Below, piece after piece: positions 9,410 through 23,900 of a DNA stretch of 64,000 bases. How positions within the stretch are numbered: the first letter of the stretch is position 1; every line of letters begins with the position of its first letter. The notes below the pieces were generated by a model, which ran no database searches, was not told where the DNA came from, and worked only from the letters and a program-made list of their open reading frames with translations. The stretch covers positions 18,936,427-19,000,426 of the forward strand of contig OX442315.1 in the NCBI GenBank assembly GCA_949358305.1. The letters run 5' to 3'. This stretch comes from Strigamia acuminata (taxonomy: Eukaryota > Arthropoda > Chilopoda > Geophilomorpha > Linotaeniidae). A program made the translations under genes and the position numbers.

Positions 9410-9420
9410 AATAGTAACAG

Positions 9421-11933
9421 TTTAAACCAATCGCTAGTAACTTTGAGGTTCGTTTAAAAAACTGCAACCAATGGGCTAAGACAACACTAAACCGACTGAT
9501 GCGACATCGAGTGTGGAATTACGCAAGTTAACAATTTTTTCCGCCTTGATGACGCGTTTCTCCACGCTGACGAACACGATAGAATGGAATTAGGGATAAA
9601 ATTAAATCGACCATTTTCTCGAAAATTCAACATCCGTCTTCAACATCGTGACCCGACATTTTCCCGAATTAATAACTGCGTATTTCGTAGCCGACGACGA
9701 GATTAAAAAAACAGAAGTGAGCCCGTGTATTATTAAGATAAAATTACTTGGATTTGTAGAAAACGCGATTTCTTTGTCATGAGGGCGGGAAAGAAAAGTA
9801 GGAAGACAGGCTGTGGTTTTAAAATGAGAAAGACCCTTTTTTTTATATAACTTTTTCTGAAATTAGGTCCAAAATTGAGGCCATTGATAATTTTGTCAAG
9901 TGATGTAATACGTAGTCGTAGGTTGAATTGATTTATCATGTATTACTAGCGCGTGGTCGCTGTTGCCGCCGTGCCGCGCGTGTTAAAACATTTGTGGAAA
10001 AAATTGTAAGTAAAATTTGGAACCTAATTTGCTTGATTTATGAGTTGAAAATCTATTTTAGTGCAACTAAAATAGGTTGAGCTAGTAAATAATTCACCAA
10101 AAATAGAAATTAGTATTACATATTTGAAAAACTTAGTAATTTTATCGGCGGAATTCATTTCAAAAGTTTGATTTCGACAGTCGAAATGAAAGGTACAGGA
10201 GTCCATGATTGGCATTTTTGCGTCATCTATTGGTCTCCACGTGCTTAGACCTTGTGTTTTACATCATAGATGTTGTGTTTGTTCGTGAGTTATTAATCTA
10301 ATCTATGAGACTTTTACTAATTATCCGGTTACGTAATTCTAAATTAACAAACTTTGTTTATCTAAGAAACTTTTATTGTTCATTGTGTTCGATTGTGCTG
10401 GAAAATTCCCCGGAAAGTTCACGCAAACACGTGCGACCTGTTTAGATTTTTTCCCGTACAAGTTTGTTTTAAATATTTTACTATTTAAATCTAAGAAATT
10501 GGTAAAAATAACTTTATTGCGGACGAAAAGGTTTTTTTTTTTTTTTAATTCGCTTCATCCGCACCAAATTTAGTGAAGTGTGGCGCTCGCACGGTGCGGC
10601 GGAAACTGCGTGAACTAAAATGGCGGAATGCGAGGAATATTTGTGTCAAGAAAATAATCTGCTTTTGCATGATAATCATTCTTAACTAGATTATCGATGC
10701 ATCAAAAATATTTGTTAAGCGGGCCAATTCAATGTGTCATGGTCAAGCTTGAAGCATTCCTTGACCCTTTTCCTTGTTTGGGTTCATTCCATCTCAGGAT
10801 AGTCTTTCCCTATATGGGGTGGTAACCGGCTTTTCCTTTATTTGGGTAGTCCCACGAATGGTGCATTGGATTAGTTTTGAAATTCACGCTGTGCCATCTT
10901 AACTTTTGTTACTTGGGATTTTTGTGAAGCTACAAATCAATCAATAAATAAATTTCAAGTGCAGAAGCCAGGGGGGGGATAATGGGATGGTTTTCGTGTA
11001 AAGAAAGTGTGGGAAGTCACGATTTCTATTAAAAAAGTTGATAATTTTAATTTTGGCCTAATTTTTTCGTTAATTACAGTACTTACAAAAGATAAATTTC
11101 AACATTTGTAACAGTAATTTTTTTTTCTTTCGTTCTTTTCTTCATTTGGCTGTATAGTCAGTGGAAAGGCTTTACCTAAAACATGTTGTTTAATATTTTT
11201 ACAGGAAATATTTGTTTCTGCCTTTTGTAAATAAAAAAAAAACAAGCAGTTGGAACCGCGAACAGGGTACAAAATGTGATGAACTTTATAATCGCCGTAT
11301 TTGTATTTTTTCCTACTAACTTATCTTGCATGTGACATTACATCGTTTAAGTTGCAAGGAATAATTGAGCCATCATAAAGTATTTACAGCGAATTTTTAT
11401 ATAATTTGGCAAAGAAAATGAATTTTTTTTTGGCTTTAATTGGAATCAAAATATATAAGTAACTCGAAAATAATTAATTATACATGAAATTCTTTTCCTT
11501 TTTTTAAATGATGAAATATAATAAAATCAAAGTGAGCAGTCAGAGATATAATCGAGGGGAAAACCAGATAATCGAGGGAAATTTTATGAAACAATCTGAA
11601 AATCAAAAATACATCAATTTAACATTTTCATGATCAAGGAGTATTTAATTTTTTTTTATAAGTTGCTGTAGCACTCTTATAGAAAGTAGTACAATTATGC
11701 AACAGAATTCAAAACTAACTTTTTTTTACACTCTTCGAGGAAGTAAATAAAAAATGTAAATGTTTTTGGATCAACAAGGATCACAACAAACCCTCCTAGG
11801 AGACGTCTTACACCAAAGTTGGGGACCTGACTGCCATTTTTGTCAACAAATGGACTAGTGGTCAATAACAAATGGACGTATTGTCCAATCAAAGTTTTAA
11901 AAAAGACCTATTTCACAAGTCCATTCTCGGTGC
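9421..11933. other. hsc70-myosin intergenic region
   Basis: No protein gene can be supported. CCAAT boxes at about 9425 and 9469 may belong to the hsc70 promoter. A CpG-rich patch at 9950-10015 ends in a splice-donor-like GTAAGTAAAA, and another at 10572-10625 has a pyrimidine tract, an acceptor-like AG and ATGGCGGAATG; these could be non-coding first exons of a plus-strand transcript, but the frame closes after 20 codons. The rest is AT-rich DNA with T runs and the myosin 3'-UTR near 11650-11933. Confidence 0.5.
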
Positions 11934-14900
11934 TCATAAAATTACTTCCATGCGATTTGCTTTTCTCGTTATCTTCATTTGTCCAGGTTGAAATTCCGGC
12001 AACTCTGATGACTTAAAACTAAATGTAACTATATGATTTCCGAAATTGGTTTCAAACCTGCAGTTAAAAAAAGAAGCGTTATTATTATTTTTATTAAGTA
12101 TTGAAGTTTTGTGTTGAAATTCGTAATACATGAATAGAATATTAAAGTGAAATACATTGAACTCTCTCTAGGCCGGGCATAAGTGGATCCAGGAAAAAGC
12201 ACCTGGTTTAGAGTGGTACCCGGTCTCCAGAGAGACGCTAGACTGGACGTCCGGTCTTCAGGGAGACTTTCTGGAGACTGAGCGCCCAGTCTATGGTGTG
12301 TTGTCATCTGGAATTTTTATATATTGTGTACGTTGTACTGAAACTGGGTATTTATTGGGGAGTGTTTTTTCAATGACACATACTTGATTGTAATCCTACC
12401 CCCTAGTGGAAAAGGAAGTAGCCACGTTATGGTCACTTTTCGGTTTGCGTTATAGAGGGAGGCAATTACAGAGCCCAACATCCGGTCTAGAGGAAGTTTT
12501 TAGCATTATCGGACATAAAAAGGGTTTGGATTTCTGAGTTTTATTTTATCCTTGGTATGTCCTTTGTAGAGGGAGTTAATTATGGTTCCAGAATTATGGG
12601 TCAGTGCCCAGTCCTTAATTTAGAGGAAGTTTTTACCATTACCGGACATTAGGGTCCTTGAATTTTGCCCGGTCTTTGGTGTGCCCTGATTAGAGGGAGT
12701 TTAGTGTAGTTTCTTCTATTTCTTTCATGTAAAGTGGGTTTTTGTTATTTGTCATTGCCGTTATTACAATTAACAAATAAAATAAACACCTACACTGAAG
12801 TATAAACACTGCAAAACATTTATTCGCTGACCTGGCACGGCTTAACTGCCCTTGCCCGCTTCATTCGGGTAAAGTAGTAAAAAATAAACCCACTGCAGTG
12901 AATTTGCGAGGAGAGGACGATAAAATTTAAGCGAGCTTATTTTTCAATTTCATGTCATACTTGGAGTGTGGGTATCCAATTTGATTTTACTTACTCTGAG
13001 GCTATATTAACCTCTGGTGGCTTTCCTGTTGCATTCTGAACCACGAGGTAGACCTTCGTAATAATCTCGATGACATGACCAGTTTGAAACACAAAATCAC
13101 CTTTTGTCTTGGTCATTTCCGTCTGTAAAAAAAATAAAATTGAAATATGGTGATTTCTATATTGAAAAATTTTGCACCGGCACGTGTGAGCAATAATTCG
13201 AATTTTGGAACTTGAACGTATCTCGGTAACATGTTTTTGCGTTCGTTACTGAAGACCTCGAATTATTGCCCGTGATTTGTGCGTGTAAAAATAAGACTCG
13301 ACTTACTGGTCTCACATGGAAGACAGCAATGTCATCATAGAATGGGCTCAGAGACAACCGGAATATACTTGATGCTGGAACCCGGTATTTTATCTGCATA
13401 GTGCGATGATCCATCACTAACATGGCACAAGTTGACACCACAAAAAGGATGGGGACACACTTGAAACGAAAAGAAGTTTTTGGTAATTATTGTGTTTGCT
13501 ATAATTGCTATTGTGGGTTGTTGCTTCAAGGATTAAATGTTTTGGTGTGTATTATGTAGTCTGTGGGACAGATAAACTAAATTTTTTTATCTCTAACACT
13601 TTTCTTTTCTTTCTTTTATAGATGCAAGATGCGAGACATATTAGACGACTGTGAAAAACAGGTTGGTGGATCTATTTTACTGCTTTTAATTTTCAAATCT
13701 CTTCTCACCAGAAAAATGTTATACAGTCAAAACTCTTTATAACGAATCGTGATATAACGAATTATCGATATAATGAATCATCGATATAACGAATACCTAA
13801 AAATGGATGGTTTGGTTGACTGGCTATAGAGCACCATGTTAAAAAATTTCGATATAGCAACTTCTCGTTATAACGAATCGATTTTTCGGGTCCTTTGCCA
13901 TTCGTTATAAAGAGTGTCGACTGTAGTTAAAATATTGACTGCATCAGGGCTTCCCCATTGGTCAAGAACCGCTATCTTATAAATATGTAAAATCTTTTAT
14001 GCAAAAATTGTAAAAAGCCACAAGGAAATTTGAATGCATCACTTGATGCCAAGTGAAATATCTATTATTAGTTTAAATATTGATTCCCCGTAGTCAGTGA
14101 TATGAAATGCTGCCACAAAACTTTCCATTATTTGCAAAGTGGTCCGAGAGATGGCAGGACAAGTAGTCCAATTTATGTAGCTGGGAATGAATGCTGTTTC
14201 TATCGCGCCAACCCTACATGGTTCAAAAACATCCAAGTTGGAGGTTCACTTGTAATTTACTAGCAAGCCCGCTCATCTTATTAGATGAACAGTTTTTAAG
14301 AGGAAAAATTATTTTAATATTAATGCAACTAATCTGAAACGTAGCGCGGAGATAGAGATAATATGCGGACAGACGGAGAGGCTATACACAATTAATATAA
14401 TGATATGGAGGATACCGCGCACATACCGTACACAAAAGGTTTATCAGGCTTTACATTTTACCCATTTATGGGTTTTTCTGGCGGTGGCTAAATTATGATA
14501 TATCCGTAAGAAGGCATCTGGCACTCATGGGTTACAAAATTTACTATAGGAGTAACTTAATGTGAAAATGCATTTTTAATTGCAGTGCAAATGCATATAG
14601 TAAATAATATCATGGGAGGAGCCTTTCCCAAGCTAGACTAGACCGAGGACTAGTTTATGAATCTGCGTGCCATCTATTTACACAATAAACTTAAATCTGG
14701 GTGTCAAAGCATAATTATTAGGAAAGGATTTATTTGGTCGCACTTTTAATTTTAAAGTTTTGAGAAAATGTTCTGGTTTAAATGTAATGATGAGTGAGTT
14801 GAAACTAGTAATAAATAAAATAATGGCCTTTTGTTTTCTTGTTATGAAGTATTGTAATTGGAAGGGCGCCTATTTTTGGCAGTTGCCACTCTTCCATTAT

Positions 14901-17900
14901 GACACATTTGAAGAAGTGGCGTTTTAAGCTTTTAAGTGGTTTGCAGCATTTAAGCTCTGTGATTAAGCTTTTGAGCAGTGTTGTGTGTGTTGTCTTTGTT
15001 GTGTATTCTTTATTCATTCTTTTAAAGATTGTTGGTGAAGGAAAAAGGCGTTTGTCGGTGGAGACAAACAAAGGATCTCTGGGGCCTTTCGTATTTTTGC
15101 ATTTTTATGCGCGTCTTCAGTTACACGGCGTTTGAAAATACGACCAAACAAGAAATGTGTATCAAATAAATCGATTATATCTTAAATTAAGGGGTTCTTA
15201 ACTTATTTTTGGCGAGTGGAGACGCTTGTTTACTTTGCATTATTAAATTTAATAGCAAGAATTAATTATTTTTGATTGATTAGTGCTTTAAGTTAAAACA
15301 AAGCCTCATTGATTTTCGTGAATTATTTAACAGAATTCGCAACTTTAACAAATAAATAACGCGTGGAAAGGTTGAAGGAAATATACGAGAATCAGACGAG
15401 GAAAAATAACTTTTCGAAACGTGTATTGACACAAAGTGAAATAGATGTATTAGAAGAATATGATCGATTTAATATGATACCAACTGAAGTTTTGCAATGC
15501 GGTTTCCTAGTAGAGATTAAATGGAATTTAATTGATTAGTCATAATGGCCAATTACCTTTCCTCCAGAGCGTGTGACCTTATTGATGATGTCAGCAAACA
15601 CCACATACTGATCATTCGTCTCGGCACAAATCTTTCTCCATTGGGCATTCTTTCTTAATCTGACATAGTCACCCTGGAATGGGTGTGAAACACTGAAAAA
15701 TACAATGCACGGTGAACAAACAAAAATAAAAAAAAAGTGTTATCAAAGAAAAAAGAAATACCTTCGAGGATAAGAAGCTTTCTTATCCCTGAAGATAATA
15801 CTGGCAGTCACTTTTTCTCGCATTCGATTTCTGGCAGTTTGATCATACTTTAATCTGTACTTGTTACACTGGAAAAAAATACACGTCAACTCTTCTGTTG
15901 ACTAATAATACGGATATAAAAACAGGGCCGGCCTTAGCAATTGCGGGGCTAGATTTGGACCATTTTGAAGGGGGTCTCATGAAGATTATATTTCAAATTA
16001 AATATCAGGCATATAAAGTGACCATTTCCTCTCCCTACCCCGCAAAAAATCCTGGATGAATGGTCACCTGTTACCGACGATGTAGCCAATCGCAAAAGTC
16101 GCATATGAGATTTTGAAATCCTGTTTGATCTTAGAGATTTCAGAATTTCAGGCGATTTTTTTTTCTTTTTTTGATTTTACTCAATTTTGTTACAATTTCT
16201 GAGACAATTTGTAAGATTTTATGGATTTTGAAATCCAAAATTTTGTTTTCGCCGGTTAATAGTAATTGTAATGGTATTTGGGCCGCATATGACTCTGATT
16301 GCGGGGTCCCCGTGTGGTGTTGGGCCAAATTAGATCCAACTGGCTTAAGGCCGACCCCGTAGAAAAGAAATTACCCTCCATTTATGGAAGAGCTTGCGTA
16401 TTGCTTGACTTATTTCTACCATATTTGCAGGCCCATTGGGCCATTCACGAGCAATTGGTGAGTTGGACGGCAAATGTTGTGACATATAAAGTAAATATTT
16501 TCGTTTTTTCCAGTTCTTGTAAGTTTTTTGTATAATTCCTGCAGCCCAATTCATTTTCTTTTTGTGTTTTAACTCCATGAGTTCTTCTCTAGCCTGTGAA
16601 AGAAAAATGTAATTTGATTAGAAATGAGTGTTCGGTGCAGTTGGGACGGGCTATGTTAGTATTTGGTTTGTTGTAATCAAATGTGTGTTAGGTTTGTGCT
16701 TAAACCTGCTCTAAATCGTCATTTTGTACCGAAGGCCTCTTTGGACTCGGCGTCCGGGCCGTCTTTGTGTTTTGCGATTTGTCGTTTTTGCTTGACGAAA
16801 TTTGTTTCGCTCGTGGTGAATTTCTAGGCTTGGGACAGTGAACCTCGATTTCCGGCACTATCTCGATACCACCTCGATTTTGACTCAATTCGATTTGAAT
16901 TTCAACTTTGTTTTTCGAGCGACCTTTCCGACTTTTCACATTCTCACTTTTCCTGCTCGAATGCGGTTCGACAGTGTTTTCTTTTATTTTTATTTTTATT
17001 TTTGGGCTCGCTTTACGCCAATGTTTTTGTAGCACTAGAGTCGCTTCACGTTTTCGTAAATATTCTTTTCTGGTCTTTATTACATATAAATAAAAAATAA
17101 AAAAATAAAAAAAAAATAACATCAACAAATAAAAGTTAAATAAACACACCAGAAAGAACAACAAACAATAAGAAAAAAATGAAAAGTGAATAATAATAAG
17201 AAAAAAAAGGACTAGAGAGTGCGAGTTTATGACTAAGCGGGTAATTTACATAATGTGGACTCACTTTCCATCTTCGCCATTGCGCCGCGATGAGGGTTTG
17301 ACTGTTTTTAGCAGTAAGAAACTTCTTTCTCTGCTTCCATCCTCGGTATGTTTTTTGGATGAGTGTTGCCAGCTCATCCAGTCGCAGCCGCCTATAATCT
17401 TCCATTTCCATTAGCTGTGTGGAGAGAACAATCAATTCCCTAATTACAGTCAATGCAAATGACACAAATGACGTACTGTGCGTGGATTTTTGATGAACAA
17501 TTTGCTTCTACCAAATGCAAACTCTGAGGGTGGGATGGGAAGATCTCTGAGTAAGTAAGTGACGCCTTCAGCTGCAAGGCCCCTCCAACTTGGCCAGGTG
17601 TGCAACGAGAGCACTTTATACCGGGCCAGGAACTGGTCGTATGACTGTCGATAGGCATATCCAGCCCGACGAACCCTCACATTTTCTACCAAACTGAAAC
17701 CATGCAAAAGAGTACAGAAATTTTTTTTAAATTAAATATTTTGTTGTAATTTTTTCCAATTCATTTATTATTCATTTATTATTTATTTATTCTTACCCCA
17801 AGTACCGGACTTGGTGTTGTACTAAGGCCATCTCGAAAATTCGGGGTTGTTTGAGCTCATTGGGCTGTACAGTAAATAAGAGAGATGGGTGAATAGTGAA

Positions 17901-20900
17901 TGCCTTTATTTCTGTTCCATTTCACTTGGTTTTTTTCTTTTGTTTAATTAAGCAGCCATTGAAAACCTGCGGGCTGCGGCCCAGCATTTTAAGCGGCCCG
18001 TAGAGATCGCGTGTATGGTAAATTAATTTTTTTTGAAAATTTTGAAAATTAAAGGGAAAAGAATATGAATCATACGTGTGAAAAATATTGTGCATGACTA
18101 GAGAATTCACAAGGAGATTTTCGTAAAGAAAATAGAATCGACAGTCGTTCAAAAAGAAAATTGAACTCAAACCGCAGTTCTCCTTAGGTGACATTTGCAC
18201 TACCACAGACAAATAATCCCTTTCAACCACTCGTCACGCAGACAAGAAACCTGCGGTTCAATTCCTAGATCCAGACCGTTATTTTTCAACCATACTAAGC
18301 ATTGGTGGTTATGTAACGTTTAATAAATTTTTCTAATTAGTAGGAAACATTAGAGAATTTGCGGCAGGTACTTTTCCCTTACAATTATGACATTTTTTAC
18401 ACTATATTTAGTGTAAGGTCAAAGTGGGTTGCGGTTGAAATTTTAAGTTATCGTTATAAAATTGGAGTTAACCTTATACATGTCACGTGAGTACCGAAAC
18501 TATACTCAAACTCACCATAAGAGACACACCACTAACAACAGTTCCTATTGGCCGCCTATTCACTGGTGTAGGGCTACATAAAAGTAGGCCAAAATACAAA
18601 CGCTTGAGTTACGGGAAGCCATTTTGTGTCCAGACATAACAATCAATCTTACATTTGAAAACCAGCTGGAGAAAGCAACCGATAAATTTAACGAACTAAA
18701 CAATCATGTAATTTGAAGAAGTTAAAACATAACACATTGCTTTCAGACTTTTTAAAATATTTTATTACTACATCTAAGTCAATTTACATCTTTTCAAACA
18801 CCGAAAATAATCAAAGTAATAAAAATCACAACAAACCTACTTTTCCTGGTAGAATAATACAGGGAGCAGTAAGGAGTAAATAGGCTCGGCCACAGTTTCC
18901 GGTGGGCTCGGCCAATAGGAACTGTTGTTAGTGGTGTGTCTCTTATGGTGAGTTTGAGTATAGTAATGTCTCATTCGCATAAAAAGAGAAAATTCCTGTT
19001 TTCAACTGTTGCAATACAATGCTGCAACTTTATCATTGTGAATTTAGAAGAATTTAAAGAACAAACAATTAGATAAACCGACTTGCACTTGTTTAAGTTT
19101 TTAACTTTCATCACGTGCACGACATTCATCAATTTGCCTCTACTTTCAAACAATGATAAATCTAATTCCTGATTCCCCTTTCAACGAATCAAAATTTAAA
19201 CTTTTTTCTTTTTCTTTTTTGGTTAAAAAATTTCGGAGAATTCAAAATGGCGGCCAAACAGGTCAATGCTAATCCAGATTTTTAGTTAGCGACGTAAATA
19301 GTGGAAAACTACCGGATTGGCTACGCTATTTTCACTTATAGTGTAAGCTCCGATAGAGTTATAAGTTTTCCACTGTACTTATAGGCTTAACGGAAGTTTT
19401 TTATAAGGGAAAAGTACCTGCCGCAAACTCTCTATTGCAATTATTTCAATTTCACAATATATTGCTTTTCACTTACGAAGAAGAATTTTATTTTATAATA
19501 CACTTGAAAAAATGCATTTAGAAACCAATAGCATGCAAAAATGTATTACAAAATGCATTGTCGTGAAACCCAATGCATTTCAAAATACATTGCAATATAA
19601 TTTCAATGTACTTTTCAACTAGATTTGAGATAATTAATTGTAGGTAAATCTTTTGTTCTTACCTTGACGCATCTAATATAATTGGGGCACTTGCTTTGCA
19701 AGTTTTTCATCAGAGCACCAATGGAGATTTTGAATTGGGTCCCTGTGGTTGTTGGACGTTTCAAAGTGGTTCTTTTTGGATTACCTGGGGAAAAAAGAGA
19801 TGAGATATATGAATATTTTTAGCATATATCAGTGTAAATGTTGATATTACCCTCTGGAAATAATACTTTAAGGAGTGTATGATCACACTTGAACATTGCG
19901 TGTGATAAATCACGGTAGAGCAAATCGCTGTTTTTATCTATAAATCCCTGCACACTATATGTCACCTAACAAAGAAAGTTTGGGAGTCACAGATGGACGG
20001 ATTTAATACTTTTGTTGTAAGATATAGTTACAGTTCCGGCATAGTGCCTTATCCTAAAGCAATCAGAAGAGAGGACGGGAGCATCGGCAGATGTGTTTGG
20101 GTTTCGACAGCTTCGACTCTCGTAATGAGGGTGTCCTGTGCACATCTGATCCAATTTGTGGAGAAACGTTTCATCAGAGACATGACCAGGCCGCAGACAT
20201 TCTTCGTCCAAAGTTGCTAGGATGCCGTGGTTATTCTACATTTTTCAAGAATCTCATCAAAATGGTGATATTTGAATGCTACTACATCAGAATTTGCCAT
20301 AAAATAAGTTTGAGAAATAACACGCATAAAACGCAATTCAAAGGAGTGGTCGGACAACTATTTCCAATATGTCGCTTGTTTACTCCCCACCCATTGATTG
20401 GTTGCTCATTTAATTTTCTCATTGAAAAATTTGATAAAAGAATAATTTTTAAATATTTTTAATGTATTTTTGATTTAATGCTTTTATGACCCTGGCCGCC
20501 AGGGTCAGTTTCACTCAATAACCGAACGGTAAACGATCACAAATTTGATTTGGAATGGAAAACGACCACGAATTGAAAATGAGGCGAAACCGAATACGGT
20601 ACATTGCAAAACGAAACAATTACCGACGTTGAGAAATCTCACCGCAATGAGAAACGATATTACGATTACGAATTACGATTAAAATTACATTAGCGATCAA
20701 GGGACGATTGCCAAGAAAAGGTGGGTTGAGTGAACCTGGCTGTCAGGGTCAGTTTCAACCAATTTCCTGATAGGAAATAAAGTTAGTTAATTTATCAAAG
20801 TGCTGCTTTACGCTTCTCAAGTCTTAAAGAAGAAAAAAGAAAAAATGTTGAAGATGTTTACCTTTTCTATTAAGTCGCATATGACAGCATTATTGAAGTA

Positions 20901-23900
20901 ATCTACATGACACCATTGAATCCCCTGAAAAATTAAGACGATCATAAAAGTTAGTTTTATTGATATTGCACTTGTTTACCTCTCGTATATACTCCTCCTG
21001 CTCTTCCTTTAATGTTAATTCAATAAAGATTTGTTGCAGCTTTTCATTACAGTAATTAATGATTAACTGCTCAAAACTATTGTGCTGAAATTATGCGTAA
21101 TAAATAATTTGATTAATGAAACTATTTACGCCTTTTTACAAACTGACAAATACTCACTTCAAACACTTCAAACCCATAAATATCGAGCACTCCCAGAGCT
21201 TTTCTTTTACCGTATTTTTTCACCTGAGAAGGGAAAGCTATAATATTTTCCTTATATCGAAAATCACTCAGTTTATGGAGTTCATAAAATTTTCTAAAAC
21301 TTGTATTATATAGTAGGAATAAATAAAAATGTACACTGTACCTTGATGCCATCGTTTATTCTGTTTACAATCCAAGTGAATAATCTACTGTATAAGGCTT
21401 TGCATAAGGAATCTCTGCCGTACGTTGCCTTTAAATTTGTTAAATAAAAAAGGAGTAATTTTTTTGGAATGATAATTAGTGAAATTGATGATGTGAAACT
21501 CATCACCACCTTACCTACCTCCACTGACGTGAGATCAGTGATAATCATTTCGTGTCGAGCTTCGATCACACGCTGTGTTAGGGCACTTTGTAAATTATTA
21601 ACATCACATCCAAATACTTCGCAAATGTCATATATCTCTGTAAAAGCGTCAGAGCGGGTAATGACGAGATAATGCACCGTTTGATCGGGGTAATTAAAAC
21701 AAATTACCGTATTCATTAGTCACTATGCAGCCCTCCGTGCCGTCCATATTGGCATGAGGAATGAACTCGATGTTGCCTAATTTCAAGACACCTGAAACCA
21801 TTTGGAAGACAGAGTGGATTTCTTCAGTTGAGAGCCCCACAACTTCCATTGCTCTCTGGTGACGAGACAGAAGCAATCTGATTCCACCACTAGAATAATA
21901 TTTCACTCGCGTTTCACTCCAACTTTACCTTAGTAATGGCAAAATTCACTTTGTCTTCGTTAATGTCTTGTGGGGATGTGCACGTGCGATTTCTCAAAAT
22001 GGCATAATTATCAATATTACGCTGAAGCTTTAATGATTCTGCGATAGAAGGTGAAATTGGGTTACAAGTGTAGGATAACCGGATGAATCTTTGTAGTTTA
22101 AATTTAATAACAATTGGAAAAAATAACGTTTTAAGTGATTCTGAATAGTTGATCTCATTTGTTTAGTGTGCAAATTGGCTCAACTAGCGTAATAATGAAA
22201 TGTGTCATCACTCGTGTTTAGGATTTTTATTTAACGTGTCATTCGCGTCGAGTTGTTGTAGTTTGGTTAGCGTTTCCAATTAGTGATGACACTATTATTT
22301 TTTTTTTCATTGAATAGTAATTTAGAAAAAATACTTACTGAGAAGCTGAATATCAGCTCCCGTTAACATTTGATAAAATATATGAAAATTCCGCTCTCCC
22401 GGGGTATGATTTGTAACACGAGACTGCAATTACACGGCAGAAAAATGAGGCATTATGTAGTCAGCTTTTCTGTCATTATGATTCATATATGATAAGTAAA
22501 TGCACTTATTGGAAAAGAAAAGAAAACCATTCGTATTGCTCCGTGGAATTTGTAATTTTGCCATTGAAAATGATAACTTTTTGTATTTAAAGAGAAATAG
22601 AACTGAATTCAATATGAAATTGATCAGTTTCCAAATTGGGACGAGGAAATACACTCACTTTCTCCAGGAGATCTGAAAAAGAAGAGGAAAGACGTTTAAT
22701 TAGATTGGAAGTGTTGACGTTAGGTATAAAGTATTAGCAGTTTTAATGTGTGCGCAATTTGTCACTTGGTAAACTTGGAAGATTTTGGTGTAAGCGGATC
22801 CAGCAAATTAAAGGTTTCTAATTGTCTTAAAGTTCGAGTCGTTGGTTCATGTACTGTGCCTTAATCAGATTTGTGTTGTGAACAAAGATTGAAGGGTTAA
22901 AAAGGAAACTCACAATTGGTGATGATCCCTCCTATTGGGTCGCCTTTGAAGTCGAATTCAATGTCCATGTATTTACCCTTTTAAATAGGAAGCGTCGTGT
23001 TGCAGCAAGAACAAACGCGTAAACAACATGTTTTTTGCATTTTATACTTACGAATCGCGAAGAATTATCATTGCAATGCGTTTTGGCATTACCAAAAGCT
23101 AGAAATAAATTTAAAAATATTAATTATTTATATATCGTGAGTTGAAATACTATTTTTTTTTTAAAGTTTGGGATGATATAATTTACACTTTGAATTATGA
23201 TACGAGGGAAATTTCGTGTCATTTTGAACAAATGAAAGTTTTGCTGGCGGAGATTGAATTCTGCATTTCTGAAATTCTCAAGAAGAATATTCACTTTTTA
23301 AAGCCAAAAAAGGAATATTATCACCAGCACCGACATTGCAAGTAGAAACGTTTACTTTTACGTGCTGGCACCGATGTTGGGCAGGGAGAAACGTCGGTAT
23401 TTGCATTTTGAATTCTTTCCAAGAAGTAAAGTGAAAAAGTTCTCGGGAGCGTTTAATCAAATAAGGCCAATTAAATGTGAAAGGAAAGTTGTGAAAAAGG
23501 AGTGTGGGCATGTTGTTTAACATGAATAGAATTTAATAAACGAGCCTCGTTTAAATATAATGTTCTTGATGGCTATTAAGTGGCGTTATCAAAATGCAAG
23601 TTGTAGTCTGCATTTAGGTGATTTATTTTATTGGATCGGCAAAATTGGCCATGAAATCAGAGATGGGGTTTAGTAAATCTGACCAGCAGGTCTTTACTAT
23701 GTTTGTAACGGTTCCTGCGGGAGTGTTTTTGGAAGGCTTTGCGCCATTAATACGATATTCATGAAACGTCTCTCAAGGAGATTTGGAAGAATATAAAAAA
23801 AAGAGCGGCAGCATAAAATTGGAAGTGTAATTTATTGTTCTCACACAATAAACTAAAAGGGGGGAAATTTTACAAGCAAATCGCATTGGAAATGTTTATT

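Noticed and set aside
14899-15135. 78-codon frame with a hydrophobic stretch in a myosin intron
   Set aside because: The hydrophobic run comes from a GTTGTG-rich sequence; no homology and no splice context.
18240-18275. GGTTCAATTCC resembling a tRNA T-arm
   Set aside because: The flanking 5-nt arms do not pair and no A-box or anticodon arm is found.
21855-21906. Upstream acceptor TTATTCTAG giving an exon start with [12 protein letters not shown]
   Set aside because: Phase does not match the previous exon (ends in phase 0) and the intron would be only about 38 nt. Using the acceptor CGTCACCAG at 21856 keeps phase and gives NFAITK-RAMEVVG as in MYO1B.
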